Assembly: GCF_004345365.1 (NCBI RefSeq)
Contig: NZ_SLVF01000005.1
Span: forward strand, 496,001-560,000
Reading direction: 5' to 3'
Source: Kribbella sp. VKM Ac-2568
GTDB taxonomy: Bacteria; Actinomycetota; Actinomycetes; Propionibacteriales; Kribbellaceae
DNA length: 64,000 nucleotides
In this document: positions 17,207 to 25,145 of the stretch, one piece after another
How positions within the stretch are numbered: the stretch's first letter is position 1
Layout: each line of letters begins with the position of its first letter
Made by a program: the position numbers and the translations under genes
The notes under the pieces: model-generated
Told to the model about the DNA's origin: nothing
The model's database searches: none
What the model saw: only the letters and a program-made list of their open reading frames with translations

Positions 17207-18168
17207 CAGCCACGGCGGCGGGAGATTTCGTAGAGGGCTACGCCGGTGGCTATGCCGGCGTTGAGGGATTCGGTGGCGGTGGTCATCGGGATGGAGACGA
17301 TGATGTCGCAGTTCTCGCGGACCAGGCGGGCCAGACCCTTGCCCTCGCTGCCGACCACCAGGACGAGGGGCTCGGTGGCGGCGACCAGTTCGGGGAGCTC
17401 CACCTCGCCGCCCATGTCGAGGCCGACGATGAGCAGGCCGGCGTCCTTGTAGGACTTCAGCGCGCGGTTCAGGTTGGTCGCGCGGGCCACCGGGATCCGG
17501 GCCGCGGCACCGGCCGAGGTCTTCCACGCCGACGCCGTCATGGACGCGGTACGACGTTCCGGCACGAGCACGCCGTGAGCCCCGAAGGCCGCGGCGGACC
17601 GGGTGATGGCGCCCAGGTTGCGGGGGTCCGTCACGCCGTCGAGCGCCACGATCAGGGGCTCCTGGCCGGCGTCGTACGCACGGGCAAGCAGGTCGTCCGG
17701 ATGGGCGTACTCGTACGGCGGGATCTGGACCGCGACACCCTGGTGGGCGCCGTGGCTGGTGAGCCGGTCCATCTCCGTGCGCGGCACCTCGAGCAGCGAG
17801 ATGCCGTGCTCGACGGCGATCAGCAGCGCCTCCCGCAGCCGGGCGTCCCTTTCGGTGCCCTCGGCAACATAAAGCGCGCTGACCGGAACACCCGCGCGCA
17901 GCGCCTCGACCACCGGGTTGCGGCCGTAGACCCACTCGACGGTGGACTCGCCGACGTCCTTGCTGTTCTGCCGACGACCGCCGGTGCGCTCCTTGGCGCG
18001 CTCCTGCGCCTTCGCCCGCTTGTGCGCGGGATGCTTGGTGCGGTCCACCGCCTTGGGCGTCGGGCCCTTGCCCTCCAGCCCGCGACGGACCCGACCGCCG
18101 GAACCGGCGGTCGGGTTGCCCCTGGGCTTCTTGCGGATCGCGCCCTTGCGCTGACTACTGCCTGGCAC
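17206..18168 (-). CDS. rlmB: 23S rRNA 2'-O-ribose methyltransferase, TrmH/RlmB family
   Basis: A 320-residue SPOUT methyltransferase that should 2'-O-methylate a guanosine of 23S rRNA using SAM. A long basic N-terminal extension (residues 1-70, many Lys/Arg) precedes the substrate-binding domain ([20 protein letters not shown]) and the knotted SPOUT domain with [28 protein letters not shown] and [19 protein letters not shown]. The GTG start at 18168 lies one base after the cysS stop, so it is coupled to cysS. Its 3' end is partly duplicated downstream. Confidence 0.92.
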   Translation of the reverse strand: MPGSSQRKGAIRKKPRGNPTAGSGGRVRRGLEGKGPTPKAVDRTKHPAHKRAKAQERAKERTGGRRQNSKDVGESTVEWVYGRNPVVEALRAGVPVSALYVAEGTERDARLREALLIAVEHGISLLEVPRTEMDRLTSHGAHQGVAVQIPPYEYAHPDDLLARAYDAGQEPLIVALDGVTDPRNLGAITRSAAAFGAHGVLVPERRTASMTASAWKTSAGAAARIPVARATNLNRALKSYKDAGLLIVGLDMGGEVELPELVAATEPLVLVVGSEGKGLARLVRENCDIIVSIPMTTATESLNAGIATGVALYEISRRRG

Positions 18169-18169
18169 T

Positions 18170-19603
18170 TCAGTTTCCTTCGGTTGAGTGGGGCGCGGCG
18201 ATCGTCCAGCGAGGCCCCTGCGGGGTGTCCTCGACGACGACGCCGAGCGCCTTGAGCCGGTCGCGGATCTCGTCCGAGGCGGCATAGTCCTTGCGTTCCC
18301 TGGCTGCCTGACGCTGGTCCAGCAGAGCCTTCACCAGCCCGTCGGCTACCTCGGTGAGCTCCTCGGTCGCCCCGGTCCGGGACGCCCAGGGCTCGGCCAG
18401 CGGGTCCAGGCCCAGTACGCCGAGCATCGCGCGCACGGCGGCCAGGTTTTCCTTCAGGGCAACGGAATCCCCGTCGGCGACCAGCTTGTTGCCGTCCCGC
18501 ACGGTGTTGTGCAGTACGGCGACCGCGGTCGGCGTCCCGAGGTCGTCGTCCATCGCGGTGACGAACTCCTGCGGCAGATCCGCCGCGGGCTGGACACCAC
18601 CCGTCACCTCGGTGGCGCGGCCGACGTACCCCTCGACGCGCTGGAAGCTGGTCGCGGCCTCCTCCAGCGCGGCCATGGAGAACTCGACCACGGACCGGTA
18701 GTGCGAGCTGACCAGGTAGTACCGCAGCTCGATCGGCCGGACCTGCTCGACCACGTTGCGCACCACGGCGCCGTTGCCGAGCGACTTCGACATCTTCTCG
18801 CCGGCCGCGGTGACCAGCGCGCTGTGCATCCAGAAGCGAGCGAACTTCTGCCCGATCGCCTTCGACTGGGCCAACTCGTTCTCGTGGTGCGGGAAGCGCA
18901 GGTCGAGGCCGCCGCCGTGGATGTCGAACTCGGTGCCGAGGTACTTGCCCGCCATCGCGGAGCACTCCAGATGCCAGCCCGGACGGCCTCGTCCCCACGG
19001 GGTCGGCCAGGACGCGGTCCGCGGGGTGTCCTCGGTCCAGCCCTTCCACAGCGCGAAGTCCCGGGGGTCGCGCTTGCCGCGCGGGTCGGCGTCCTCCGCC
19101 GGCTCCATGTCGTCGATCCGCTGGTTCGAGAGCTCGCCGTACGACGGCCAGGACTTGACGTCGAAGTACACGTCACCCGAGCCGTCGGGCGCGACGTACG
19201 CGTGGCCGCTCGCGAGCAGCGCGTCGATCATCTCCACCATCTCGGGGATGTGACCGGTCGCGCGCGGCTCGTACGTCGGCGGGCGGCAGCCGAGCACGTC
19301 GTAGGACCAGTGCAGCTCGCGCTCGAACTCGTAGGCGTGCGCCCACCACGGGACATGCCGCTCGGCCGACTTGGCGAGGATCTTGTCGTCGATGTCGGTC
19401 ACGTTCGCGATCACGGTGACCTCGTAGCCTGACCGCTCGAGCCAGCGCCGCAGGACGTCGAACACGATCTCCTTGTAGATGTGCCCGACGTGGGGGGCAC
19501 CCTGCACCGTCAGCCCACAGTGGTAGATCCCGACCTTGCCCGGATGGACCGGCTCGAAATCCCTCACTGCTGCTGTCGCGGTGTCATACAAGCGAAGTGT
19601 CAC
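18170..19603 (-). CDS. cysS: Cysteinyl-tRNA synthetase
   Basis: A 477-residue class I synthetase charging tRNA-Cys. The zinc-site and HIGH-like region is [19 protein letters not shown], the second signature is [10 protein letters not shown], and the C-terminal DALR/anticodon region distinguishes it from the shorter MshC. The GTG at 19603 follows TACCCT by 6 bases, suggesting a leaderless mRNA. In M. tuberculosis the cysS1-methyltransferase pair abuts ispF-ispD-carD; here it is about 22 kb from them. Confidence 0.95.
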   Translation of the reverse strand: MTLRLYDTATAAVRDFEPVHPGKVGIYHCGLTVQGAPHVGHIYKEIVFDVLRRWLERSGYEVTVIANVTDIDDKILAKSAERHVPWWAHAYEFERELHWSYDVLGCRPPTYEPRATGHIPEMVEMIDALLASGHAYVAPDGSGDVYFDVKSWPSYGELSNQRIDDMEPAEDADPRGKRDPRDFALWKGWTEDTPRTASWPTPWGRGRPGWHLECSAMAGKYLGTEFDIHGGGLDLRFPHHENELAQSKAIGQKFARFWMHSALVTAAGEKMSKSLGNGAVVRNVVEQVRPIELRYYLVSSHYRSVVEFSMAALEEAATSFQRVEGYVGRATEVTGGVQPAADLPQEFVTAMDDDLGTPTAVAVLHNTVRDGNKLVADGDSVALKENLAAVRAMLGVLGLDPLAEPWASRTGATEELTEVADGLVKALLDQRQAARERKDYAASDEIRDRLKALGVVVEDTPQGPRWTIAAPHSTEGN

Positions 19604-19745
19604 CGATCAAGGGTAACGGTGATTCGAGACTGCTCTTGACAATTCTCCACAGACGGGCCCCACCCGCCGTACTTCGCTCAGCCGGTACGACGGGTCAGGT
19701 GGTCCGCGGGGGCAGGTGGTCTGGAGCGCTGAGCCGATACTGCGG

Positions 19746-20321
19746 TCAGGTGGTCTGGGCTGCTCGGGGCTTCCAGCCGCCGGGTGGGTCCTCGCCGACG
19801 CGGCCGTCCACCGCCTCGCGGAGCAGGTCGGCCTGGCCGGTGTGGCGTCCGTACTCCTCGATCAGGTCGCACACGAGGCGCCGCAGGTTGGCGTGCTCGC
19901 CCTCGTCCGAGGAGGCGTGGATCAACTGGTCGAGGCCACCCTCAGCCAGGGCCGCGCCGAGCCTCGCCCGCGAACGATCGACGGCTCCGTCCCACAGGGC
20001 GTACAGCTCATCGGGAGTGTTGTCAGCGGCCGAGGTGAACTCCCAGTCGTTGCTGCCGTCCCAGCCGGTCGCGTCCCAAGGCGCACCCACCGGCTCCCCG
20101 CGCAGCTTGACGGTGAATTGGTAGTCCTCCTGGGCGGCGAGGTGCTTCAGCAGACCGCCGAGGGTCAACGAGGAAGCCCCGATACGGGTCTGCAGTCCGG
20201 CGGAGTCGAGGTCGTCGGCCTTCCAGCGGAAGGTCATCCGCAGCCGGTCGAGCGCCCCGAGGAGCTGCTCTACTTCAGTGCCCGCCAGCGGCGGTTCCCA
20301 CGGGAAGTCGGTGGTGTCCAT
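19746..20321 (-). CDS. DinB-family protein (DUF664)
   Basis: A 191-residue four-helix DinB/DUF664 protein. Candidate metal-binding His residues are in LLKHLAAQEDYQF and EEYGRHTGQADLLREAVDGR, the arrangement seen in mycothiol-dependent transferases and maleylpyruvate isomerase-like proteins. A mycothiol-linked detoxification role is plausible given mshA in this window, but its substrate is unknown. The ATG follows TAGGTT by 6 bases. Confidence 0.85.
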   Translation of the reverse strand: MDTTDFPWEPPLAGTEVEQLLGALDRLRMTFRWKADDLDSAGLQTRIGASSLTLGGLLKHLAAQEDYQFTVKLRGEPVGAPWDATGWDGSNDWEFTSAADNTPDELYALWDGAVDRSRARLGAALAEGGLDQLIHASSDEGEHANLRRLVCDLIEEYGRHTGQADLLREAVDGRVGEDPPGGWKPRAAQTT

Positions 20322-20450
20322 GGGCCCAACCTAAACCCCAATGCGGACGATCTGCGTCCGGGTAGCGACGATTCCGCCATCGGCAATCGGCGATCCGCGG
20401 CCCCAAGGCCTGCGGCAAATTGAGTTGCGGCTGTCTCTTAGGCTCGACAG

Positions 20451-21020
20451 GTGACCTATTCGTTGCCGATCGAGACCGACCGTCTGACCCTTCGCCGCTA
20501 TCTCGAGACCGACTACGACGACCTGCTGAAGCTCCAGTCGAACGACGACGTCACGCGCTTCCTGCTGTACGAGTCGAGGACCCCCGAACAAGTCCGGGAG
20601 TCCCTGGCCGGCCGGCTGGCCGACGTACCGATGGATACCGACGGACAGGCGCTCACGGTCGCCGTGATCCTGCGGGACACCGGTCAGCACGTCGGCGAGG
20701 TCACGCTGTTCGTCCACAGCGCCGAGCACCGCACGGGCGAGATCGGCTTCGTCTTCCACCCCGACTTCCACGGCCGCGGCTTCGCCGCCGAGTCGTCGGT
20801 CGAGCTGCTCCGGCTCGGCTTCGAGGAGCTCGGCATGCACCGGATCATCGGCCGCCTGGACCACCGCAACACCGGTTCCGCGAACCTGCTCAAGCGCCTC
20901 GGGATGCGCCAGGAGGCGCACTTCGTCCGCAACGAGTTCCTCAAAGGCGAGTGGACCGACGAACTCGTCTTCGCGCTCCTCGCGGACGAGTGGACGAGCG
21001 CCCGGGCTGCCGGAAACTAA
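20451..21020 (+). CDS. GNAT N-acetyltransferase, RimJ-like
   Basis: A 189-residue acetyltransferase. It opens with IETDRLTLRRYLETD, has the acetyl-CoA-binding segment FHPDFHGRGFAAESSVELL and the closing RLDHRNTGSANLLKRLGMRQ, the pattern of RimJ/RimL-type GNATs. The substrate (protein N-terminus or small molecule) is not predictable. GTG start, 6 bases after TAGGCT. Confidence 0.9.
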   Translation: MTYSLPIETDRLTLRRYLETDYDDLLKLQSNDDVTRFLLYESRTPEQVRESLAGRLADVPMDTDGQALTVAVILRDTGQHVGEVTLFVHSAEHRTGEIGFVFHPDFHGRGFAAESSVELLRLGFEELGMHRIIGRLDHRNTGSANLLKRLGMRQEAHFVRNEFLKGEWTDELVFALLADEWTSARAAGN

Positions 21021-21093
21021 TTAACCAAGAAGTAACGCATCGCGGCACGCGCTCACCGCGACAGCGGGTGGCGGCGGGACTACCGTCGAAAAC

Positions 21094-22386
21094 ATGACCG
21101 CCGCCCGCCGCCCCCTGGCCGCCCTGATCACCGGTGTCGTCGTGCTGAGCCTCGCCGCTGCACCGAGCGAGGCCGCCAAGCAACCTCAGCCGCGCGACAT
21201 CACCTACCAGACGTGGACGTCGACCTCCGACTTCCTCTCCGGCACCCGGTCCGGCACCACCGTGGCCGACGATTCCCTGACCTTCGGCACGTCGACCGGC
21301 ACCACCTCGTACGTCGACCCGTTCGGCGACGGTACGGCCAAGAGCTACGACCAGACGAGCTGGACCTCCCCGCAGGTGCCGACCTCCTTCGGCCTGACCG
21401 AGCTGATCGCCTCGTGGAACGCCACCACCCCGCCCGGGACCTGGGTCGAGGTGTCGATGGCCGGCCACACGGATCTCGGCACGACCACCAAGTGGTACGT
21501 GCTCGGCCGCTGGTCGAGTGGCGACGACACCGCGGCGGGCGACATCCACCGGACCTCGGTGCCGAGCCAGGGTGACACCAACGGCTCCGTCGCCGTCGAC
21601 ACCTTCGTCGCCGCGACCGGCCGGACCCTCGACAGCTGGCAGCTGAAGGTGACGCTGTACCGCCTGTCCGGCACGACCCAGTCGCCGGTAGTCCGCTCAG
21701 TCGGCGCGATGGCGTCCCGCCTGCCCGACCAGAAGAAGGTCCCGGCCAGCCCGCTCGGAGGAGCCGAAGGCCTGGTGCTGGACGTACCGACGTACTCGCA
21801 GGAGACGCACATCGGGCACTATCCGCAGTGGGACGGCGGTGGCGAGGCCTGGTGTTCGGCCACTTCCACGGCCATGGTGCTCGACTACTACGGCGCCGGC
21901 CCGACCGCGGCCGAGACAGCTTGGGTGGACCCGACGGACGCGGATCCGCAGGTGGACCACTCGGCCCGGTCGGTCTTCGACTATGAGTACGACGGCGCGG
22001 GCAACTGGCCCTTCAACACCGCGTACGCCGCTACGCGTGGCATTGACACCTTCGTCACCCGGCTGAGGTCGCTCACCGAGGCCGAGCAGTTCATCAAAGC
22101 GGGCATCCCCCTGGTCGCCTCCCTCTCGTTCAAGAAGGGCGACCTCCCCGGCGCCGGCTACGGCACCAACGGCCACCTGATGGTCATCGTCGGCTTCGAC
22201 GCCGCCGGCAACGTCGTCGTCAACGACCCCGCCTCCCACCTGATCGCCTCCAACGACCAGGTCCGCACCACCTACGACCGCGAAGCCTTCGAAAACGCCT
22301 GGGTCCCCCACTCCGGCGGCCTCGTCTACGTCCTCCACCCCACCACCACGCAGCTACCTCCCACCGGCCCCCAGGCCAACTGGTAA
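21094..22386 (+). CDS. Secreted C39-like cysteine peptidase
   Basis: A 430-residue exported protein with a signal peptide ending near APSEAAK. Residues 30-210 are a beta-rich domain of unknown role; the C-terminal C39_2 domain starts near LVLDVPTYSQ and carries Cys254 (GGEAWCSATSTAMVLDYY), His361 (NGHLMVIVGF) and Asp378 (VNDPAS), a plausible catalytic set. It should act outside the cell on peptides or cell-wall material. ATG 7 bases after TACCGT. A strong terminator follows the stop. Confidence 0.88.
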   Translation: MTAARRPLAALITGVVVLSLAAAPSEAAKQPQPRDITYQTWTSTSDFLSGTRSGTTVADDSLTFGTSTGTTSYVDPFGDGTAKSYDQTSWTSPQVPTSFGLTELIASWNATTPPGTWVEVSMAGHTDLGTTTKWYVLGRWSSGDDTAAGDIHRTSVPSQGDTNGSVAVDTFVAATGRTLDSWQLKVTLYRLSGTTQSPVVRSVGAMASRLPDQKKVPASPLGGAEGLVLDVPTYSQETHIGHYPQWDGGGEAWCSATSTAMVLDYYGAGPTAAETAWVDPTDADPQVDHSARSVFDYEYDGAGNWPFNTAYAATRGIDTFVTRLRSLTEAEQFIKAGIPLVASLSFKKGDLPGAGYGTNGHLMVIVGFDAAGNVVVNDPASHLIASNDQVRTTYDREAFENAWVPHSGGLVYVLHPTTTQLPPTGPQANW

Positions 22387-22394
22387 CCCGATCA

Positions 22395-22434
22395 GGAACC
22401 GCCCGTATGCCGGGGGCGGCGTACGGGCGGTTCC
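22395..22434 (+). terminator. Strong hairpin terminator
   Basis: Perfect 13-bp arms (GGAACCGCCCGTA at 22395-22407 and its complement at 22422-22434) with a 14-base loop, 8 bp after the C39 peptidase stop. Confidence 0.8.
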
Positions 22435-22663
22435 ACCCCACACACCTCCGGGTAGATCCACCAACTCCTCCGTCGCTTGCTTCCCCCACCCCCACCAAGC
22501 GGCACCGGCAGAAACCATTGCGTCGGCAGGTCTCACGGAGAGTGCCGCGCGTCGGACCAAGGTCACTCTCTGCTGTGGACGAGAGGAGGGGTTTTGGTCC
22601 AGGGTGGTGCATCACAAGGTGGCCGGGGGGCCATCAGAGAACTGGCATGTGGGGGGAACCACA

Positions 22664-23302
22664 GTGGATCAGACCAAGACACACGAGCCTGCCCGGAAAC
22701 CCGCCAAGAAGGCGGAGTTCGCCTGGCATCGCCATCCGGCATTGATCGCGGGAATCCCGGCGGTCGGGGCGATCATCGGCTCGGTGCTCACCATCGTTCT
22801 CGGGCAGGCCGGGGCGCTTCCGGCCAGCATCAATCCAGCGCCGCCACCGACCACGGTGCTCGCGGTGCAGACCCAGACAGCCACCAGCACCGTCACGCAG
22901 ACAATCACCGAGACACCGAGCGCGACCTCGACCGGCGACCCGACCACGACACCGACGTCACCGACCCTCGAGCCACCGCCACCAGGCGGCTTGGCGATCA
23001 CCATCCGGATCGGCACCTCGGGCAAAATCGGACCGGCCGAGTACCGCGCCGGCTCGCTTCCCGGCGCCAGGGCCACGGTGTACGACGAGACCGGTCAGTA
23101 CCTCAGCGGCGGCTGCTACCCGACGTGGGTCCTCAAGCGCGGGACCACGGTCATCAAGACCAGTCGCAACGAGTCCTGCAGCGGAAGCTTCTCCTTCGGT
23201 TCGGATTCCCTCGAGGTTCGCGGGCTCTATCACCTGACGGTCTCCGTCATCACAGACGCCGGGCCGAAGGGCACCAGTACCGCGGATTTCACGGTGACCT
23301 GA
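22664..23302 (+). CDS. Membrane-anchored hypothetical protein, Thr/Pro-rich stalk
   Basis: About 212 residues: a basic cytosolic tail (ARKPAKKAEFAWHRHP), one TM helix (ALIAGIPAVGAIIGSVLTIV), a Thr/Ser/Pro-rich stalk of about 60 residues and a small extracellular beta-rich domain with two Cys (GGCYPTWVLK and NESCSGSFSF) likely forming a disulfide. I know no family for it. The GTG at 22664 is preferred because GGGGGG sits 9 bases upstream; frames open from 22604. Confidence 0.65.
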   Translation: MDQTKTHEPARKPAKKAEFAWHRHPALIAGIPAVGAIIGSVLTIVLGQAGALPASINPAPPPTTVLAVQTQTATSTVTQTITETPSATSTGDPTTTPTSPTLEPPPPGGLAITIRIGTSGKIGPAEYRAGSLPGARATVYDETGQYLSGGCYPTWVLKRGTTVIKTSRNESCSGSFSFGSDSLEVRGLYHLTVSVITDAGPKGTSTADFTVT

Positions 23303-23405
23303 CGAGCCTCGACGTCGTACGGCGGCCGCGCGACGCGGCGACCGAAGTACCGATGGGGGTCTCCGCATCGACGAGAGGTGTCGTCTATCGCTTGTGTCTA
23401 CTTAA

Positions 23406-23492
23406 CGAACCGAGGTGTTCGAGCCAAGGGTGATTGGCGTCGCGGCGGTGGATCATCTTGCGAAGCCAGAGTTGCTTATCCGCTGGGAGTAG
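23406..23492 (+). pseudogene. Possible C-terminal remnant of a RidA/YjgF-like gene
   Basis: A stop-to-stop frame of 28 codons reading VFEPRVIGVAAVDHLAKPEL then LIRWE-stop. This resembles the last strand of RidA-family proteins (VGVxxLAxPxxLVEIE). There is no start and nothing recognisable upstream. Weak evidence: the match is short and from memory of family pattern. Confidence 0.3.
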
Positions 23493-23544
23493 CGGCCAGG
23501 CTCAGGGCTCCCCACCGACCCAACCGAGGTCAGCCCGGACTCAG

Positions 23545-24168
23545 TCATCCTGGTTCTTCGAAGCTGGGTTGGACGAAGACTCGGCTGAGTCTGCCGAGGG
23601 GTGTGGCGTGGCATTTGGCGGCTACGCGGTGGGAGGACTGGTTGGCCTCGAGTGCGCTGTAGAACAGCACCAGATCCCGTTGCCTCATCAGCTCGGCCCA
23701 CGCCGAAACGGTCACGGACGCTAGTCCACGGCCGCGTGCTTCATCCTCGGTCTGTACTCCGACCTCCGCGGCTCGCTTGGTGAGGCGTGCGCAATGGGCC
23801 AAGCTCTGCACGCGATCGCCATGGACCAGGGCGACCCACGGGCCTTGGTCGCCGTTCATCAGGCTGTCCCACTCGGTGGTCGACCAGCGACTTGGTGGTT
23901 GATAGGAGCCGGCCGTGCTGACCAGGCGTAATCCTGGTGGCGCGGCACACGAGGTGGTCCGTTCCAGTAGCCAACAGCGCGCGAGGCTTGCTCCGACCGC
24001 GGTGTCCGGTGACAGCGGAGTTGCACCGGCGATCGTGATCGACTGCCCGTCATAGGTAACAGCAGTGACCGCGATCGTGTCGTCTCCCAACCCGCCGGCA
24101 CCCAACCCATCCTCGACCGGCGGCCAGATCGTCTCGGCCTCTAGCTGCAGCACCTTCAATGCATCCAC
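23545..24168 (-). CDS. GNAT-fold acetyltransferase-like protein
   Basis: A 207-residue protein. The C-terminal half has a GNAT-like core: GPWVALVHGDRVQSLAHCAR, then the pyrophosphate-loop segment AAEVGVQTEDEARGRGLASV followed by the helix and LFYSALEANQSSHRVAAKCH. The N-terminal half may be a degenerate GNAT domain. Substrate unknown. It sits in a patch with gene remnants on both sides, so the locus is in flux. Confidence 0.7.
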   Translation of the reverse strand: MDALKVLQLEAETIWPPVEDGLGAGGLGDDTIAVTAVTYDGQSITIAGATPLSPDTAVGASLARCWLLERTTSCAAPPGLRLVSTAGSYQPPSRWSTTEWDSLMNGDQGPWVALVHGDRVQSLAHCARLTKRAAEVGVQTEDEARGRGLASVTVSAWAELMRQRDLVLFYSALEANQSSHRVAAKCHATPLGRLSRVFVQPSFEEPG

Positions 24169-24271
24169 GCGAGCACGCTAGACAGCAACCAGGCACGTCT
24201 CCAACGGTTTTCGTACCACGCTGAGCTCGTCGTCGAGCGCCTGAGAATCGGCGACTGACGGCCATGGAATC

Positions 24272-24373
24272 TTAAGCGTCCTCGGGGAGGCGGGAGTAGA
24301 GGTGCATCCCGCGGCGGGAGTCGCCGATCTTCTGCCAGCTTCGGAGTGTGCCTTCGCGGTAAGCCCACTGCAG
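24272..24373 (-). pseudogene. C-terminal fragment of a GNAT acetyltransferase gene
   Basis: The frame reads AYREGTLRSWQKIGDSRRGM then HLYSRLPEDA-stop, which is the typical end of RimJ/RimL-type acetyltransferases (xREGxLRxW, YSRLP). An in-frame stop lies directly upstream and no N-terminal part remains, so it is a truncated relic. Confidence 0.65.
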
Positions 24374-24388
24374 TCACCGAAGGATCGA

Positions 24389-24417
24389 TTGACTAGCGAT
24401 AGGTAGTCAGTGATAGT
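24389..24417 (+). promoter_or_regulatory. Promoter of DUF2975-HTH operon with inverted repeat
   Basis: TTGACT (24389-24394), 17 bases, GATAGT (24412-24417), then 6 bases to the ATG at 24424, so leaderless. TGACTA (24390-24395) and TAGTCA (24404-24409) form an inverted repeat overlapping the -35 and may be the operator of the operon's own HTH protein. Confidence 0.65.
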
Positions 24418-24423
24418 CGATGC

Positions 24424-24903
24424 ATGCGGATGTTGGAGCGGGTCGTTGTTCCCCTCAGAGTTCTTCTCGTGCTGCTGTTCGCCGTGCTGGTTCTGTTGCA
24501 GACCTTGTCGTTTCCGGGGCAGTTCGCGCACATGGCTGAGCAGGATCCTGAGAACGCCTACCTGCGCTGGCCGTTGACGGCCTTCGCGATCGTGGAGTTG
24601 TTGTGCGTCCAGGTCGTGATCGTTTGTACGTGGAGGTTGCTCACCCTGGTCAAGGTCGACCGGATCTTCAGCGAGGACGCGTTCAAGTGGGTCGACTCGA
24701 TCGTGGTGGCGATGGCCACCGGGTGGGTGCTCTACGGCGGTGTCTCCCTGTACTTCGCGTCGCGAGCGGACGATCCCGGTGCGCCGCTGCTCCTGTTCGT
24801 GATGGGGCTGGTCGGCGGAGTGGTGCTGCTGCTGGTGGTGGTGATGCGGGCATTGTTGCGGCAGGCCACGACTTTGCGCACCGACATGGAAGCGGTCATC
24901 TGA
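24424..24903 (+). CDS. DUF2975 four-helix membrane protein
   Basis: A 159-residue membrane protein with four predicted helices (near residues 8-28, 48-70, 85-108, 122-146) and the conserved VDRIFSEDAFKWVDSI loop. The DUF2975 family is regularly encoded next to a YozG-type HTH protein, as here, where the stop and next start overlap (TGATG). The pair is probably a membrane sensor with its regulator; its signal is unknown. Confidence 0.88.
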   Translation: MRMLERVVVPLRVLLVLLFAVLVLLQTLSFPGQFAHMAEQDPENAYLRWPLTAFAIVELLCVQVVIVCTWRLLTLVKVDRIFSEDAFKWVDSIVVAMATGWVLYGGVSLYFASRADDPGAPLLLFVMGLVGGVVLLLVVVMRALLRQATTLRTDMEAVI

Positions 24904-25145
24904 TGCCCATCGTGGTCCGCATCGACGTCGAACTCGCCAAGCGCAAGATGGGCGTGGGCGAGTTCGCCGAACTGGTCGGGCTCACGCCGGCGAACGTCGC
25001 GGTCCTGAAGAACGGCCGGGCCAAGGCCGTCCGCTTCAGCACCCTGGAAGCCATGTGCCGCGTGCTCAACTGCCAGCCCGGCGACCTCCTCGAGTGGGTC
25101 GAGGAACCCGACCACGACCGCGCCCGCCTGGAAGAGACCTCGTGA
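24903..25145 (+). CDS. Small XRE/YozG-type HTH regulator
   Basis: An 80-residue single-domain regulator: VVRIDVELAKRKMGVGEFAE, then LVGLTPANVAVLKNGRAKAV and CRVLNCQPGDLLEWV are typical of YozG-like HTH_26 proteins paired with DUF2975. Start overlaps the upstream stop by one base. Likely autoregulates through the inverted repeat upstream of the operon. Confidence 0.9.
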   Translation: MPIVVRIDVELAKRKMGVGEFAELVGLTPANVAVLKNGRAKAVRFSTLEAMCRVLNCQPGDLLEWVEEPDHDRARLEETS

